Source: Pseudomonas poae (GTDB lineage: Bacteria; Pseudomonadota; Gammaproteobacteria; Pseudomonadales; Pseudomonadaceae). From it: a stretch of DNA of 64,000 nt. This document shows positions 29,548 to 38,761 of the stretch, piece after piece. Each line of letters opens with the position of its first letter. Positions within the stretch are counted from its first letter, which is position 1. Location: assembly GCF_001439785.1 (NCBI RefSeq), contig NZ_JYLI01000009.1, positions 162,254 through 226,253 of the forward strand, read 5' to 3'. The notes below the pieces were generated by a model. That model was not told where the DNA came from, did no database searches, and saw nothing but the letters and a program-made list of their open reading frames with translations. A program made the position numbers and the translations under genes.

Positions 29548-30771
29548 ATGTATAGCTTTATAGCAGGCTTTACTCTATTGATAGTCGCAACTATATCGCG
29601 TGTAACTATAAAAGATGCGTTCCATCCATCTTTTATATTTCCTGCTATTTGGGGTGTTGGATTATGCTTAATAGCCTTCACTCCTTTATTAGGTTTTTAT
29701 GCCGTTGAGTCTGAGGCGCTGCTGATTTTTATTTTGGGTGGTATGATATTTAGTGCGGTCTCTATTTGTATAACCTTTTTTGCCAAGAATTTCGTGTACG
29801 AAGGTTTTTTTTATCGCACACTTAATTTTAATGGTTTATTTTTCCTTTTTGCTTTTTCGCATCTTCTGGTTTTACCGGTTGCTTACAGTGATTTATCTGC
29901 GCTCGGTTCTGACTTTGAGCAAATATCATATAACGCAAGGGCAATGACGGTCGCTGGAGAGTCAATATTTGGCCGTCTAACAGCAAACTATCTGCTTCTA
30001 GGGCTGGTAATAATTCCGTTATTCACAATAGCCTTGGCTCAGAGAAGAATAGGATGGCTGAAGTATCTTGTAATCGCTTTACCATGGTGTGCTCTAATCT
30101 TAGTTGGTAGCGGCAGGGCTGGGTTGGTTCAGATGTTGTTAGGCTTGGTATTTATTTATCGAGTTGTAAATAAAAAACTTCCTGTTAAGATAATGGTGTA
30201 CTTGGGGTTGTTGCTTTTGATAATTTTATTTGTTGGCGCTATCGCAACAAATAAAATTAATGTTAGCTCAGATGAAAGTTTGGGCGAAATTATTTTTATA
30301 ATGCTAAAGCATGTAGCAAGTTATGCCCTGCAAGGGCCAATCCTGTTTTCACTGTATTTTGATGGTGCCGTTCAAGTCTTCGAAAATTGGAGCCCCTTTA
30401 TATCGGTTTGTCACTTACTGTCCATGTTTCAGTTATGCACGCCTTCAGCCATGCACGCCGAGTTTAATTTGTACGGTGATGGATTAGATGGTAATGTTTA
30501 TAGTTTGTATTTCTCCATTTTTCCTGGATTTGGTGTTATGGGTGTAGTTTTTTTCATAGCACTATATTCCGCAGCTTCAACCTATGCTTATTTGAAGGCT
30601 AAGCAAGGCCACGTTTTCTACATGGTTATTTCGGCTTACTTATATTCGGCGATTGTCCTGTCATTGTTTTCGGATAATTTTTTGCCTTCGTTATGGTTCT
30701 TTATTAAGGTCTTTGTGATTGTGATTTTTGTTTTGTTATTTTTTTCAAAAAACCAATTTCACAAGGGCTAG
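29548..30771 (+). CDS. wzy: O-antigen polymerase Wzy
   Basis: This 407-residue protein is almost entirely hydrophobic with about 11-12 membrane segments and a larger external loop in the second half (about residues 245-325, including QVFENWSPF and YGDGLDGNVYSLYF), the usual Wzy topology. Wzy proteins share little sequence, so the call rests on topology and position between glycosyltransferase genes and near wzx. It would link O-units at the periplasmic face, with Wzz controlling length. ATG 29548. The DNA is among the most AT-rich in the window. Confidence 0.8.
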   Translation: MYSFIAGFTLLIVATISRVTIKDAFHPSFIFPAIWGVGLCLIAFTPLLGFYAVESEALLIFILGGMIFSAVSICITFFAKNFVYEGFFYRTLNFNGLFFLFAFSHLLVLPVAYSDLSALGSDFEQISYNARAMTVAGESIFGRLTANYLLLGLVIIPLFTIALAQRRIGWLKYLVIALPWCALILVGSGRAGLVQMLLGLVFIYRVVNKKLPVKIMVYLGLLLLIILFVGAIATNKINVSSDESLGEIIFIMLKHVASYALQGPILFSLYFDGAVQVFENWSPFISVCHLLSMFQLCTPSAMHAEFNLYGDGLDGNVYSLYFSIFPGFGVMGVVFFIALYSAASTYAYLKAKQGHVFYMVISAYLYSAIVLSLFSDNFLPSLWFFIKVFVIVIFVLLFFSKNQFHKG

Positions 30772-30781
30772 GGTTAAATTT

Positions 30782-31813
30782 ATGAAAAAAGAAATTTCGG
30801 TTATGGCATTCACGCAGGGCGAAAAGGTGCCAAGTACACGGTTTAGAGTGGACTATTTAAAATGTGGATTAAAAGAAAAAAAAATAAAAATCAATATCTC
30901 TAACGCTTATGAAAGTGCTTATCCGCCCAGTGAGCGTAAGCAAAGATTGCTTTGGGCTATCAAAGAGTTTTGGTCCAGGCTTTTTGGTGTCTGCAAAAGT
31001 TTCAAATTTGATGTGGTTATATTGCAGAGGGAGATGATTTCGACGATACCTACTCTGGAGAGGTTTACCAAAAAACCACGAATTTTAGATGTTGATGACG
31101 CAATTTGGGTACGCCGAGATGGATGGGCGGCCAATGCGATTGCGAAACACGTTGATCATATAGTTTGTGGAAATACTTATATCGCCGACTATTTTCGTAG
31201 GTTTGGCAAGCCAATAACTGTTATTGCCACTCCGGTTAATATTGATAGGTTTTTTCCTTTAAAAAAAGATTGCGTTGCCAAGATAATTGGATGGTCTGGA
31301 ACGTCCGGAGGTTTCAAGTTTTTATATGATATAGAAGATGTCCTGGCTCAGGTGCTTAAGGATAATCAAGGTTGGAGGTTGCGCATTGTTTCTGATCAGT
31401 ACCCGCGCTTCAACAAAATACCTGATGAGTCGGTTGAGTTTGTACAGTGGGCAGTGGAGAATGAAGTCAACTCAATCGCCACTATGGATATTGGGCTGAT
31501 GCCACTGGATGATACTGAATGGTCGCGAGGCAAGTGCAGCTATAAGATGTTACTTTATATGGCTTGCGGTGTTCCGGTCGTTGTATCTGACTTTGGTATG
31601 AATAGCGAAATTTTAAAAAATGGGTTTGTCGGTTATGGAGCCATTACGCCTGCTGAATGGTATAGCTCTTTAAACGCATTGATTAATAGTCCGCTAGACA
31701 GAGATCTTGCGGGTCAGCATGCCAGAGATATCGTTGTAAAAAAATATTCCCAATATCAGGCTTTTAATGAATGGGAGAGAGTGATCAGAGAGACTGCTGA
31801 AAAAAGCCGCTAA
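30782..31813 (+). CDS. Glycosyltransferase (GT-B fold, GT1/GT4 type)
   Basis: This 343-residue protein has a GT-B layout: an N-terminal half with RILDVDDAIW near residue 100 and GNTYIADYF near 130, and a C-terminal half with KIIGWSGTSGG near 170 and the donor-site region GLMPLDDTEWSRGKCSYKMLLY (the final part reads KCSYKMLLYMACGVPVV) near 240-265. Sugar and linkage are unknown. ATG 30782 follows the wzy stop by 10 nt; an upstream extension overlapping wzy is rejected. The strand is A-rich. Confidence 0.85.
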   Translation: MKKEISVMAFTQGEKVPSTRFRVDYLKCGLKEKKIKINISNAYESAYPPSERKQRLLWAIKEFWSRLFGVCKSFKFDVVILQREMISTIPTLERFTKKPRILDVDDAIWVRRDGWAANAIAKHVDHIVCGNTYIADYFRRFGKPITVIATPVNIDRFFPLKKDCVAKIIGWSGTSGGFKFLYDIEDVLAQVLKDNQGWRLRIVSDQYPRFNKIPDESVEFVQWAVENEVNSIATMDIGLMPLDDTEWSRGKCSYKMLLYMACGVPVVVSDFGMNSEILKNGFVGYGAITPAEWYSSLNALINSPLDRDLAGQHARDIVVKKYSQYQAFNEWERVIRETAEKSR

Positions 31814-31869
31814 TGAAGAAGTAAATTTATACTGTTTGCCTGAAAAATTAATTAGGGAAGGGTTTCGTA

Positions 31870-33756
31870 GTGTGTGGAATAGCCGGTTACTTTCATTCGA
31901 AGCCGTCCTATATAACTGATCGTCATGTCGTTCAGATGGTTAAGGCCATAAATAAGCGTGGCCCCGACGGTTCTGGAACATGGACTGATAATGCCCAGGT
32001 TGTATTAGGTCATGCTCGTCTGGCTATTCAGGACCTCTCACCCGCAGGCCATCAGCCGATGCAAAGCGCGAATGGCCGTTATGTGATCGCGTTCAACGGC
32101 GAAATTTACAATCATCGGACCCTCCGAAAATCACTCGAAATCCATTCCGAGGCGCCTGTTTGGCGCGGGCACTCAGACACGGAGACTCTTTTAGCATGCT
32201 TCAACAGCTGGGGGGTCGAGAAAACGCTTCAAGCTACAGTGGGAATGTTTGCTATCGCTTTGTGGGATCGTGTAGAAAATAAGCTTGTGCTTGCACGTGA
32301 CCGACTGGGTGAAAAGCCGCTTTATTGGGGGTGGTTGGGTGATATTCTGGTTTTCGGGTCTGAGCTTAAAGCGCTTAAACAACATCCCGATTTCGAAGCA
32401 GCTATTGATAGGGACGCGTTAGCTTTATACCTCCGCCATAATTATGTACCGGCCCCTTATAGTATATATAAAGGTATAGAAAAACTCATGCCTGGTCAAT
32501 ATGTCAGTATTGCCTTGGGCCAAAACAGAAAGTCGGTTAAACCAGCATATTTTTGGACGTACAATGAAGCTGTTGTAAGGGGGTTGGATCAGCCCCTGAT
32601 TGGCAGCGAAACTTCCATTGTAAACGCTCTTGAATTTCAGCTAGATGAAAGTGTCGGAATGCAAATGCTATCCGATGTGCCACTAGGCGCGTTTTTAAGC
32701 GGCGGCGTCGACAGCAGCCTAATTGTTGGGCTGATGCAGAAACAAAGTCAGCGGCCAGTCAAAACTTTCACCATCGGTTTCAGTGAGGCTGGCTTTAACG
32801 AGGCGGAACATGCCTTGGCTGTTTCCCGCCACCTGGGTACCGAGCATACGGAAATATACATTCAGCCTAAAGACGCTTTGGATGTTATTCCTCACTTGCC
32901 GGAAATTTATTGTGAGCCATTTGCCGATAGCTCACAGATTCCAACGTTTTTGGTTAGCCAGCTTGCAAAACAGCAAGTCACGGTTGCTCTGAGCGGTGAC
33001 GCTGGCGATGAGCTGTTCGGCGGCTATAATCCTTATCAATTCACACCGCGGGCGTGGAATTACATCAGTAAATTGCCGGTCTCTTTACGGCGGTTGGCGG
33101 CGTCATCCCTGAAAGTTCTGCCGTTGGAAGGTAGGATCGAAAAGCTGGTGGATATTATGCACACCTCTACCCGAGAAGATTTTTATCGGCAGATGATCAG
33201 CCACTGGAAGGACCCCCTTATCGCGGTAAGAGGTGCGAAAGAGCCTGCAACGCTGTTGGATACACCCCCCAGCTGGCCCTTGGTTAAGTGTAGGTATGAA
33301 GAGTGGATGATGGCGATGGATGCGCAAACCTATATGGTCGACGATATCTTGGTAAAGGTTGATCGCGCCGCGATGGCCAATAGTCTTGAAACACGTGTTC
33401 CACTCTTAGATCATCGTGTTGTCGAATTCGCTTGGCGTATTCCCTTGCATTTGAAAATTCGTCAGGGTGTAGGCAAGTGGGTATTAAGAGAAGTGCTCTA
33501 TCGGCATGTTCCTCGGCAGTTGATTGAACGTCCCAAAAAAGGATTTTCCATTCCTATCGCTTCTTGGTTGCGTGGACCATTGCGTGAGTGGGCGGAAAAT
33601 CTGTTGAGCGAAAGCCGACTACGTCAGGAAGGTTATTTTCACCCAGCGCCTATCCGGTATATCTGGACGCAGCACCTTGCTGGACGTTCGGATTATTCAA
33701 GCAAGCTGTGGAGCGTTTTGATGTTCCAGGCGTGGCTGGAGGAGCAGGACCGGTGA
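31870..33756 (+). CDS. AsnB-type glutamine amidotransferase, first copy
   Basis: This 628-residue class II glutamine amidotransferase has the nucleophile Cys2 (MCGIAGYF), RGPDGSGTW, FNGEIYNH, and an AsnB synthetase domain with the PP-loop FLSGGVDSSLIVG near residue 275. The paralogue WbpS in P. aeruginosa O6 is thought to amidate a uronic acid of the O-antigen, and the wbpO-wbpP genes here supply such an acid (GalNAcA). So the likely job is forming GalNAcA-amide at the sugar or lipid-linked level, rather than asparagine synthesis; this is inferred. The start is GTG 31870 behind AGGGAAGGG. The stop overlaps the next gene (GTGA). Confidence 0.88.
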   Translation: MCGIAGYFHSKPSYITDRHVVQMVKAINKRGPDGSGTWTDNAQVVLGHARLAIQDLSPAGHQPMQSANGRYVIAFNGEIYNHRTLRKSLEIHSEAPVWRGHSDTETLLACFNSWGVEKTLQATVGMFAIALWDRVENKLVLARDRLGEKPLYWGWLGDILVFGSELKALKQHPDFEAAIDRDALALYLRHNYVPAPYSIYKGIEKLMPGQYVSIALGQNRKSVKPAYFWTYNEAVVRGLDQPLIGSETSIVNALEFQLDESVGMQMLSDVPLGAFLSGGVDSSLIVGLMQKQSQRPVKTFTIGFSEAGFNEAEHALAVSRHLGTEHTEIYIQPKDALDVIPHLPEIYCEPFADSSQIPTFLVSQLAKQQVTVALSGDAGDELFGGYNPYQFTPRAWNYISKLPVSLRRLAASSLKVLPLEGRIEKLVDIMHTSTREDFYRQMISHWKDPLIAVRGAKEPATLLDTPPSWPLVKCRYEEWMMAMDAQTYMVDDILVKVDRAAMANSLETRVPLLDHRVVEFAWRIPLHLKIRQGVGKWVLREVLYRHVPRQLIERPKKGFSIPIASWLRGPLREWAENLLSESRLRQEGYFHPAPIRYIWTQHLAGRSDYSSKLWSVLMFQAWLEEQDR

Positions 33757-34895
33757 AAGTTACCCATATTATTGTTGGTCTTAATATCGGTGGCGCTGAG
33801 TTAATGCTGCGTCGACTCTGTGAGTCTTTCAACTCCAATTTCGATGACGAACACAGTGTCATTTCTTTAACGGATCTGGGCGAAGTCGGTTCATTGTTGC
33901 GTGCTCAGGGTGTTACCGTTGATACCTTAGGCATGCGAGGTGCCTGGGACGTTTTTAGCGCATTCAGCAAGCTTGTGCGTTTTTTACGGTCTACTAAGCC
34001 TGACGTGGTACAAACTTGGATGTATCACGCTGATTTGCTGGGCGGGCTCGCTGCACGTCGGGTCGGTATAAAGGCGGTTATCTGGGGGATCAGAACCACG
34101 GACGTTAGTAGAGGGGGAGGAAAGGCGACAATCGTTATTCGCAGACTTTGTGCGTGGTTTTCGTCGAGAGTGCCTAGCGTCATCGTCTGTGCTGCGCAAG
34201 CGTCGAGAGCGTCGCATGTCGCGGTAGGCTACTCCCCAGGCAGAATGACTGTCATTCCCAATGGGTTTGACCTGGACCGCCTGGTTGCTGTACCTCAAGA
34301 ACGTGAAGCAATTCGATCGACCCACGGTATCGATGAGGATGATTTGGTTATTGGTAGTCTCGGACGTTATAACAAAGTTAAAGACCACTCCAGTTTCGTC
34401 AAGGCAGCCGGGTTTGTTGCCGCCCGATTTGCACATGTCAAGTTCCTGATGGTAGGTCGTGACGTGGATCGCGCCAACGAGGCGCTAATGGCCGAAATTA
34501 TGGCAACTGGATACGCTGATCGGTTCGTGCTTCTGGGTGAGCGTCGTGATGTCCCTGCATGTTTTAAGGCGATGGATATATTTTGCCTGCACTCTCTCAC
34601 CGAAGGCTTTCCCAATGTTTTAGGCGAAGCCATGAGTATGGCGTTGCCTTGCGTGACGACAGATGCCGGAGATGCTGCTTTTCTGCTGGGTGAAAATGGA
34701 CTTGTCGTGCCAGTACAAGACCCTCTGGCATTGTCTGAGGCCTTGGCGAAGATTGCAGTGTTGACTGCCGACGAACGCTCAGCGATGGGACAGGGGGCCT
34801 ATAAGCGGATCGTTGAAAATTTCACGATGAAATGTGCAGAGCATAAATTTAAAGCAATCTATGACAGTCTTTACTCAAATCAGGACATTCATTGA
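33753..34895 (+). CDS. Family 4 glycosyltransferase between the two amidotransferase genes
   Basis: This 380-residue GT-B enzyme has an N-terminal glycine-rich start VTHIIVGLNIGGAELMLRRL, VIPNGFDLDRL near residue 168, and the retaining GT4 donor motif in SLTEGFPNVLGEAMSMALP near 285, with the EX7E glutamates. It should add a sugar to the growing O-unit. GTG 33753 overlaps the upstream stop (GTGA), and its own stop overlaps the next start (TGATG), so three genes are translationally coupled. Its place between two AsnB paralogues suggests that it transfers or extends an amidated uronic acid residue. Confidence 0.88.
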   Translation: MKVTHIIVGLNIGGAELMLRRLCESFNSNFDDEHSVISLTDLGEVGSLLRAQGVTVDTLGMRGAWDVFSAFSKLVRFLRSTKPDVVQTWMYHADLLGGLAARRVGIKAVIWGIRTTDVSRGGGKATIVIRRLCAWFSSRVPSVIVCAAQASRASHVAVGYSPGRMTVIPNGFDLDRLVAVPQEREAIRSTHGIDEDDLVIGSLGRYNKVKDHSSFVKAAGFVAARFAHVKFLMVGRDVDRANEALMAEIMATGYADRFVLLGERRDVPACFKAMDIFCLHSLTEGFPNVLGEAMSMALPCVTTDAGDAAFLLGENGLVVPVQDPLALSEALAKIAVLTADERSAMGQGAYKRIVENFTMKCAEHKFKAIYDSLYSNQDIH

Positions 34896-36850
34896 TGTGT
34901 GGTTTTAGCGGGATTTTCCAAGCCGGTAATGATGATTTGGTCTCTGTCATTACCCGGATGAACGATGCCCTTACGCATCGTGGCCCCGACGATCGTGGAG
35001 TGTGGGTCGACGATAATGTGGGGTTGGCCCTCGGGCATCGACGCTTGGCAATTGTCGAGTTGTCGGAGGCTGGTCACCAGCCTATGTATTCCAGTTGCGG
35101 ACGATTTGTAATTGCTTTCAATGGCGAGATCTATAACCACGCCGAACTCCGGCGGAAGTTGGACATTGAGGGGTTGTCGCCGCCGGTATGGCGAGGTAAT
35201 TCTGATACCGAGGTACTGGTTACAGGCCTTGCTCGCTGGGGAGTCGAAAAGACCTTACAAGCTTCGGTGGGGATGTTTGCCTTCGCGCTGTGGGATAGGC
35301 AAGAACAAGTATTGACACTTGCGCGTGACCGGATGGGTGAAAAGCCTTTGTATTATGGCTGGCAGGACGACACTCTGCTTTTGGGTTCAGAGCTTAAGGC
35401 TATCAAGGCTTTCCCGCAGTTCATCTGGGAAGTGGATCGCAACGCTTTGGCGTTGTTGCTTCGTCACAACTGCATTCCGGCGCCTTACAGTATTTACAAA
35501 GGCATCGCGAAGCTTGAGCCTGGTCACTACGTAATGCTTGCACTGAACAATCTCCCTGCCGCGAAAGCCGCAGTCCCTCAGGCTTATTGGCGTTTCAATG
35601 ACGCAGTTGCGAATGGCATCGCCAATCCCTTCCAGGGAACCCCCGAACAAGCGACGGATTTACTAGAGGCACAACTACGTTCCACTATTGGCCAGCAAAT
35701 GCTTGCAGATGTGCCTTTGGGGGCGTTTCTGAGCGGCGGTGTTGATAGCAGCACAATCGTAGCTATGATGCAGGCACAAAGTACTCAGCCGGTTCTTACG
35801 TTCACTATAGGATTTGACGAAGGCGGTTATGACGAAGCTACACATGCCAAGGCTGTCGCCCGGCACTTGGGTACGCAACATACAGAGTTGTACGTGCGTC
35901 CTGAGGACGCATTAGCGATGATTGCGCGTCTACCCTCGATGTATTGCGAGCCGTTCAGCGATAGCTCGCAGATTCCTACGTTTCTGGTCAGCCAAATGGC
36001 CAGCAAGCATCTGAAGGTTGTATTAAGTGGTGACGGGGGAGACGAGCTCTTCGGCGGTTATAACCGGTACCTCACCGCCAAGAAGGTCTGGTCGAAAATG
36101 CAGCAGTTGCCGCCATTTGCCCGTCAATTAAGCGCCGAGCTGTTACGGTCACTTTCGCCCTCTAGCTGGGATACTCTGTTCCATATCTTCAAGCCATTGT
36201 TGCCTCGGCGTTTACATCTTAGTACGCCAGGTGATAAGGCGCATAAATTGTCTGAGGTTCTTAAGCTCGCCGACGGTCACGAGTTCTACCACCGGTTGAA
36301 CAGTCACTGGGCCGATCCTGCTAGCGTCGTGATCGATGGTAAAGAGCCCAAAACCATTTTCACTGATTCTTCACGCTGGCCGCAAACCAATAGCTTTGAA
36401 CATTGGATGATGGCAATGGATGCGCAAACCTATATGTCGGATGACATCATGGTTAAGCTTGATCGTGCAACCATGGCGGCTAGCATCGAGGGGCGTGTGC
36501 CGTTGCTTGACCATAGAATCGTCGAACTGGCTTGGCGTATGCCGCTTGATCTGAAAATTCGCAATGGGCAAGGCAAGTGGTTGCTGCGTGAGGTGTTGTA
36601 TCGACATGTTCCCAAGGAACTTATCGAACGCCCGAAGCAAGGATTTGGCATTCCTCTGGACAGCTGGCTTCGAGGGCCTCTACGGGATTGGGCGGAGGAG
36701 CTTTTAAGCGAGGATCGGCTGCGTAGCGAAGGATATTTTCATGCAGAGCCTATCAGGCATAAATGGGCGGAGCATTTGAGTGGCAAAAAAAATTGGCAGC
36801 ACCACCTCTGGGATATCCTAATGTTTCAAGCATGGCTGGCTGAGCAATAA
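34895..36850 (+). CDS. AsnB-type glutamine amidotransferase, second copy
   Basis: This 651-residue paralogue of the gene at 31870 aligns by eye over its whole length. It has Cys2 (MCGFSGIF), RGPDDRGVW, FNGEIYNHAEL and the PP-loop FLSGGVDSSTIVAMM near residue 280. ATG 34895 overlaps the previous stop. Two copies with clear divergence suggest distinct acceptors, for example two different uronic acids or two positions, or stepwise amidation; this is inferred. Biosynthesis of asparagine itself cannot be ruled out by sequence alone. The next gene starts 1 nt after its stop. Confidence 0.88.
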   Translation: MCGFSGIFQAGNDDLVSVITRMNDALTHRGPDDRGVWVDDNVGLALGHRRLAIVELSEAGHQPMYSSCGRFVIAFNGEIYNHAELRRKLDIEGLSPPVWRGNSDTEVLVTGLARWGVEKTLQASVGMFAFALWDRQEQVLTLARDRMGEKPLYYGWQDDTLLLGSELKAIKAFPQFIWEVDRNALALLLRHNCIPAPYSIYKGIAKLEPGHYVMLALNNLPAAKAAVPQAYWRFNDAVANGIANPFQGTPEQATDLLEAQLRSTIGQQMLADVPLGAFLSGGVDSSTIVAMMQAQSTQPVLTFTIGFDEGGYDEATHAKAVARHLGTQHTELYVRPEDALAMIARLPSMYCEPFSDSSQIPTFLVSQMASKHLKVVLSGDGGDELFGGYNRYLTAKKVWSKMQQLPPFARQLSAELLRSLSPSSWDTLFHIFKPLLPRRLHLSTPGDKAHKLSEVLKLADGHEFYHRLNSHWADPASVVIDGKEPKTIFTDSSRWPQTNSFEHWMMAMDAQTYMSDDIMVKLDRATMAASIEGRVPLLDHRIVELAWRMPLDLKIRNGQGKWLLREVLYRHVPKELIERPKQGFGIPLDSWLRGPLRDWAEELLSEDRLRSEGYFHAEPIRHKWAEHLSGKKNWQHHLWDILMFQAWLAEQ

Positions 36851-36851
36851 A

Positions 36852-37979
36852 ATGAAATTTTTTTTAATCGCAAGTTATGCTGACTCACTGATAAATTTTC
36901 GTGGTCCTTTAGTTGATGCGTTACGTGCACAGGGACAGGAGGTTCACGTTGCCGCTCCGGATATGCCTTTTGGCTCAGATGTTCGCGTGCACCTCGAGCA
37001 GAAGGGCGTAGTGGTGCACGAGATACCTCTAAGACGAGTGGGTATGAACCCATTTTCCGATCTAATGACTCTTTTTGCACTTTGTAAGCTGATGCGGGAT
37101 ATCAAGCCTGATTCGGTATTAGCCTATACAGTCAAACCGGTTATCTATGGTTTGTTAGCCGCGCGGATCATGAAGATAAAGCGCCGTTTCGCGCTGATTA
37201 CGGGTTTGGGTTATGCGTTTCAGTCAGAGGATAACCAGGCTGTTAGCTCTCGAGGAATGCTTAAGATACTCGTTCAACGCCTGTACGCACTTGCTCTGAG
37301 CTTCGCAACACGGGTTTTCTTTCAGAACCCGGACGACGAAGCTCTTTTCAGGTATTTGCACTTGATCTCGGTTGATACACCATCGACTATTGTAAATGGT
37401 TCGGGTGTCGACGTTAACGATTTCAACGTTGCGTCCTTTCCAGAGCATCTCAGTTTTCTCCTGATTGCTCGACTACTGGGCGATAAGGGTATCCGAGAGT
37501 TTGTCAGCGCAGCGCGTGAGGTGAAATCTACACGCGCAGATGTGATGTTCAGGATCGTGGGATGGATTGATGAAAATCCTAACGCTATTCTCCGCGAGGA
37601 ACTCGATGCGTGGATTGCAGAGGGCACAGTTGAATATCTGGGTCGGCTGAAAGATGTAAGGTCCGCCATTGCAAGCTCAAGTGTTTATGTTCTGCCCTCT
37701 TATAGGGAGGGTACACCTCGAACTGTTCTGGAGGCTATGGCCATGGGACGGGCAGTAATTACAACTGATGCTCCTGGATGTCGGGAAACTGTGGTTGATG
37801 GTGTGAACGGGTTCCTGATTCCGGTCAAGAATGTCGATAAGCTTACTGCGGCCATGTTGAAATTTGCTGAGAACCCGCATCTTGTTTCTACGCTGGGTAG
37901 GAAGTCTCGTGAGCTGGCAGAACTTAAGTACGATGTTAAAAAAGTCAATGCAGCGATGTTGCAAGGCATGGGGATTTAA
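36852..37979 (+). CDS. Family 4 glycosyltransferase, PglA-like
   Basis: This 375-residue GT4 has the opening FFLIASYADSLINFRGPLVD and AYTVKPVIYGLLAARIM near residue 95, as in PglA-like enzymes that add GalNAc to undecaprenyl-linked bacillosamine. The donor site is PSYREGTPRTVLEAMAMGR near 280. The following gene is a PglC-type initiating transferase, so this enzyme probably adds the second sugar. ATG 36852 lies 1 nt after the upstream stop. A 105-nt spacer follows before the PglC-type gene. Confidence 0.87.
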   Translation: MKFFLIASYADSLINFRGPLVDALRAQGQEVHVAAPDMPFGSDVRVHLEQKGVVVHEIPLRRVGMNPFSDLMTLFALCKLMRDIKPDSVLAYTVKPVIYGLLAARIMKIKRRFALITGLGYAFQSEDNQAVSSRGMLKILVQRLYALALSFATRVFFQNPDDEALFRYLHLISVDTPSTIVNGSGVDVNDFNVASFPEHLSFLLIARLLGDKGIREFVSAAREVKSTRADVMFRIVGWIDENPNAILREELDAWIAEGTVEYLGRLKDVRSAIASSSVYVLPSYREGTPRTVLEAMAMGRAVITTDAPGCRETVVDGVNGFLIPVKNVDKLTAAMLKFAENPHLVSTLGRKSRELAELKYDVKKVNAAMLQGMGI

Positions 37980-38084
37980 TTATGATTTCCCGTTTCAGCT
38001 ACACGTTATTCTCTAAAAAAGTAGAAGCGTCTGGTTCATAAATATATTTTAATTGTTGCTTGTATAATATATGTCAGGTGGATA

Positions 38085-38687
38085 ATGTTGAAGCGTTCAT
38101 TAGATTTTTTAGTTTCGTTGTGTGCTCTGCTTTTATTGGCCCCGGTCATGGTCGTAATCGCTTGGTTGGTCAAGCGGAAGCTTGGTTCGCCCGTCCTTTT
38201 TAGTCAAGTCAGACCGGGGCTGAACGCGAAGCCATTCACGATGCTAAAGTTTCGGACGATGCGTGATGCGGTTGGCAGTGATGGCAAACCTTTGCCCGAC
38301 TCAATGCGCATGACTCGGTTCGGCACCTTTCTACGCTCCAGTAGTATGGATGAACTTCCTGGCCTCTTTAATGTACTCAAAGGGGACATGAGCCTTGTTG
38401 GACCCAGGCCGCTTCTTATGGAGTACCTCCCTCTTTATAGCGCCGAGCAATATCGCCGTCATCATGTCAGGCCTGGTGTGACGGGATGGGCTCAGGTGAA
38501 TGGCAGGAACTCTTTGAGCTGGGAGGAGAAATTTAAACTAGACGTATGGTATGTTGACAACCGGAACCTTTGGCTTGACATTAGAGTGGTTTTTTTGACG
38601 CTGAAGAAAGTCGTGGCCAGGGAAGGTATTAATGCAAGTGGTGAAGCAACAATGCAGCGGTTTACGGGCTCAAAGGAGCCTGAATAA
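38085..38687 (+). CDS. PglC-type initiating phosphoglycosyl transferase
   Basis: This 200-residue monotopic phosphoglycosyl transferase has one N-terminal membrane-dipping helix (LDFLVSLCALLLLAPVMVVI), then KFRTMRDA, RSSSMDELPGLFNVL (with the catalytic DE pair) and GDMSLVGPRPLL, and GVTGWAQVNGRN. It transfers a phospho-sugar from UDP-sugar to undecaprenyl phosphate and so begins the O-unit. Size matches the minimal PglC core, not the larger WcaJ/WbaP forms. P. aeruginosa uses the polytopic WbpL at this step, so this cluster differs. ATG 38085 has AGGTGG upstream. Confidence 0.92.
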   Translation: MLKRSLDFLVSLCALLLLAPVMVVIAWLVKRKLGSPVLFSQVRPGLNAKPFTMLKFRTMRDAVGSDGKPLPDSMRMTRFGTFLRSSSMDELPGLFNVLKGDMSLVGPRPLLMEYLPLYSAEQYRRHHVRPGVTGWAQVNGRNSLSWEEKFKLDVWYVDNRNLWLDIRVVFLTLKKVVAREGINASGEATMQRFTGSKEPE

Positions 38688-38761
38688 ATAGTGATGAATT
38701 TTTATGAGATTGAACTTTATAGTAATATGTCCTTTTCGGCATAAAAATTAGGATTCTGTGT

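Noticed and set aside
31870..33756. Calling the first AsnB-type gene asparagine synthetase
   Set aside because: Motifs allow it, but position in an O-antigen cluster with uronic acid genes and a second copy makes sugar amidation more likely; left without a symbol.
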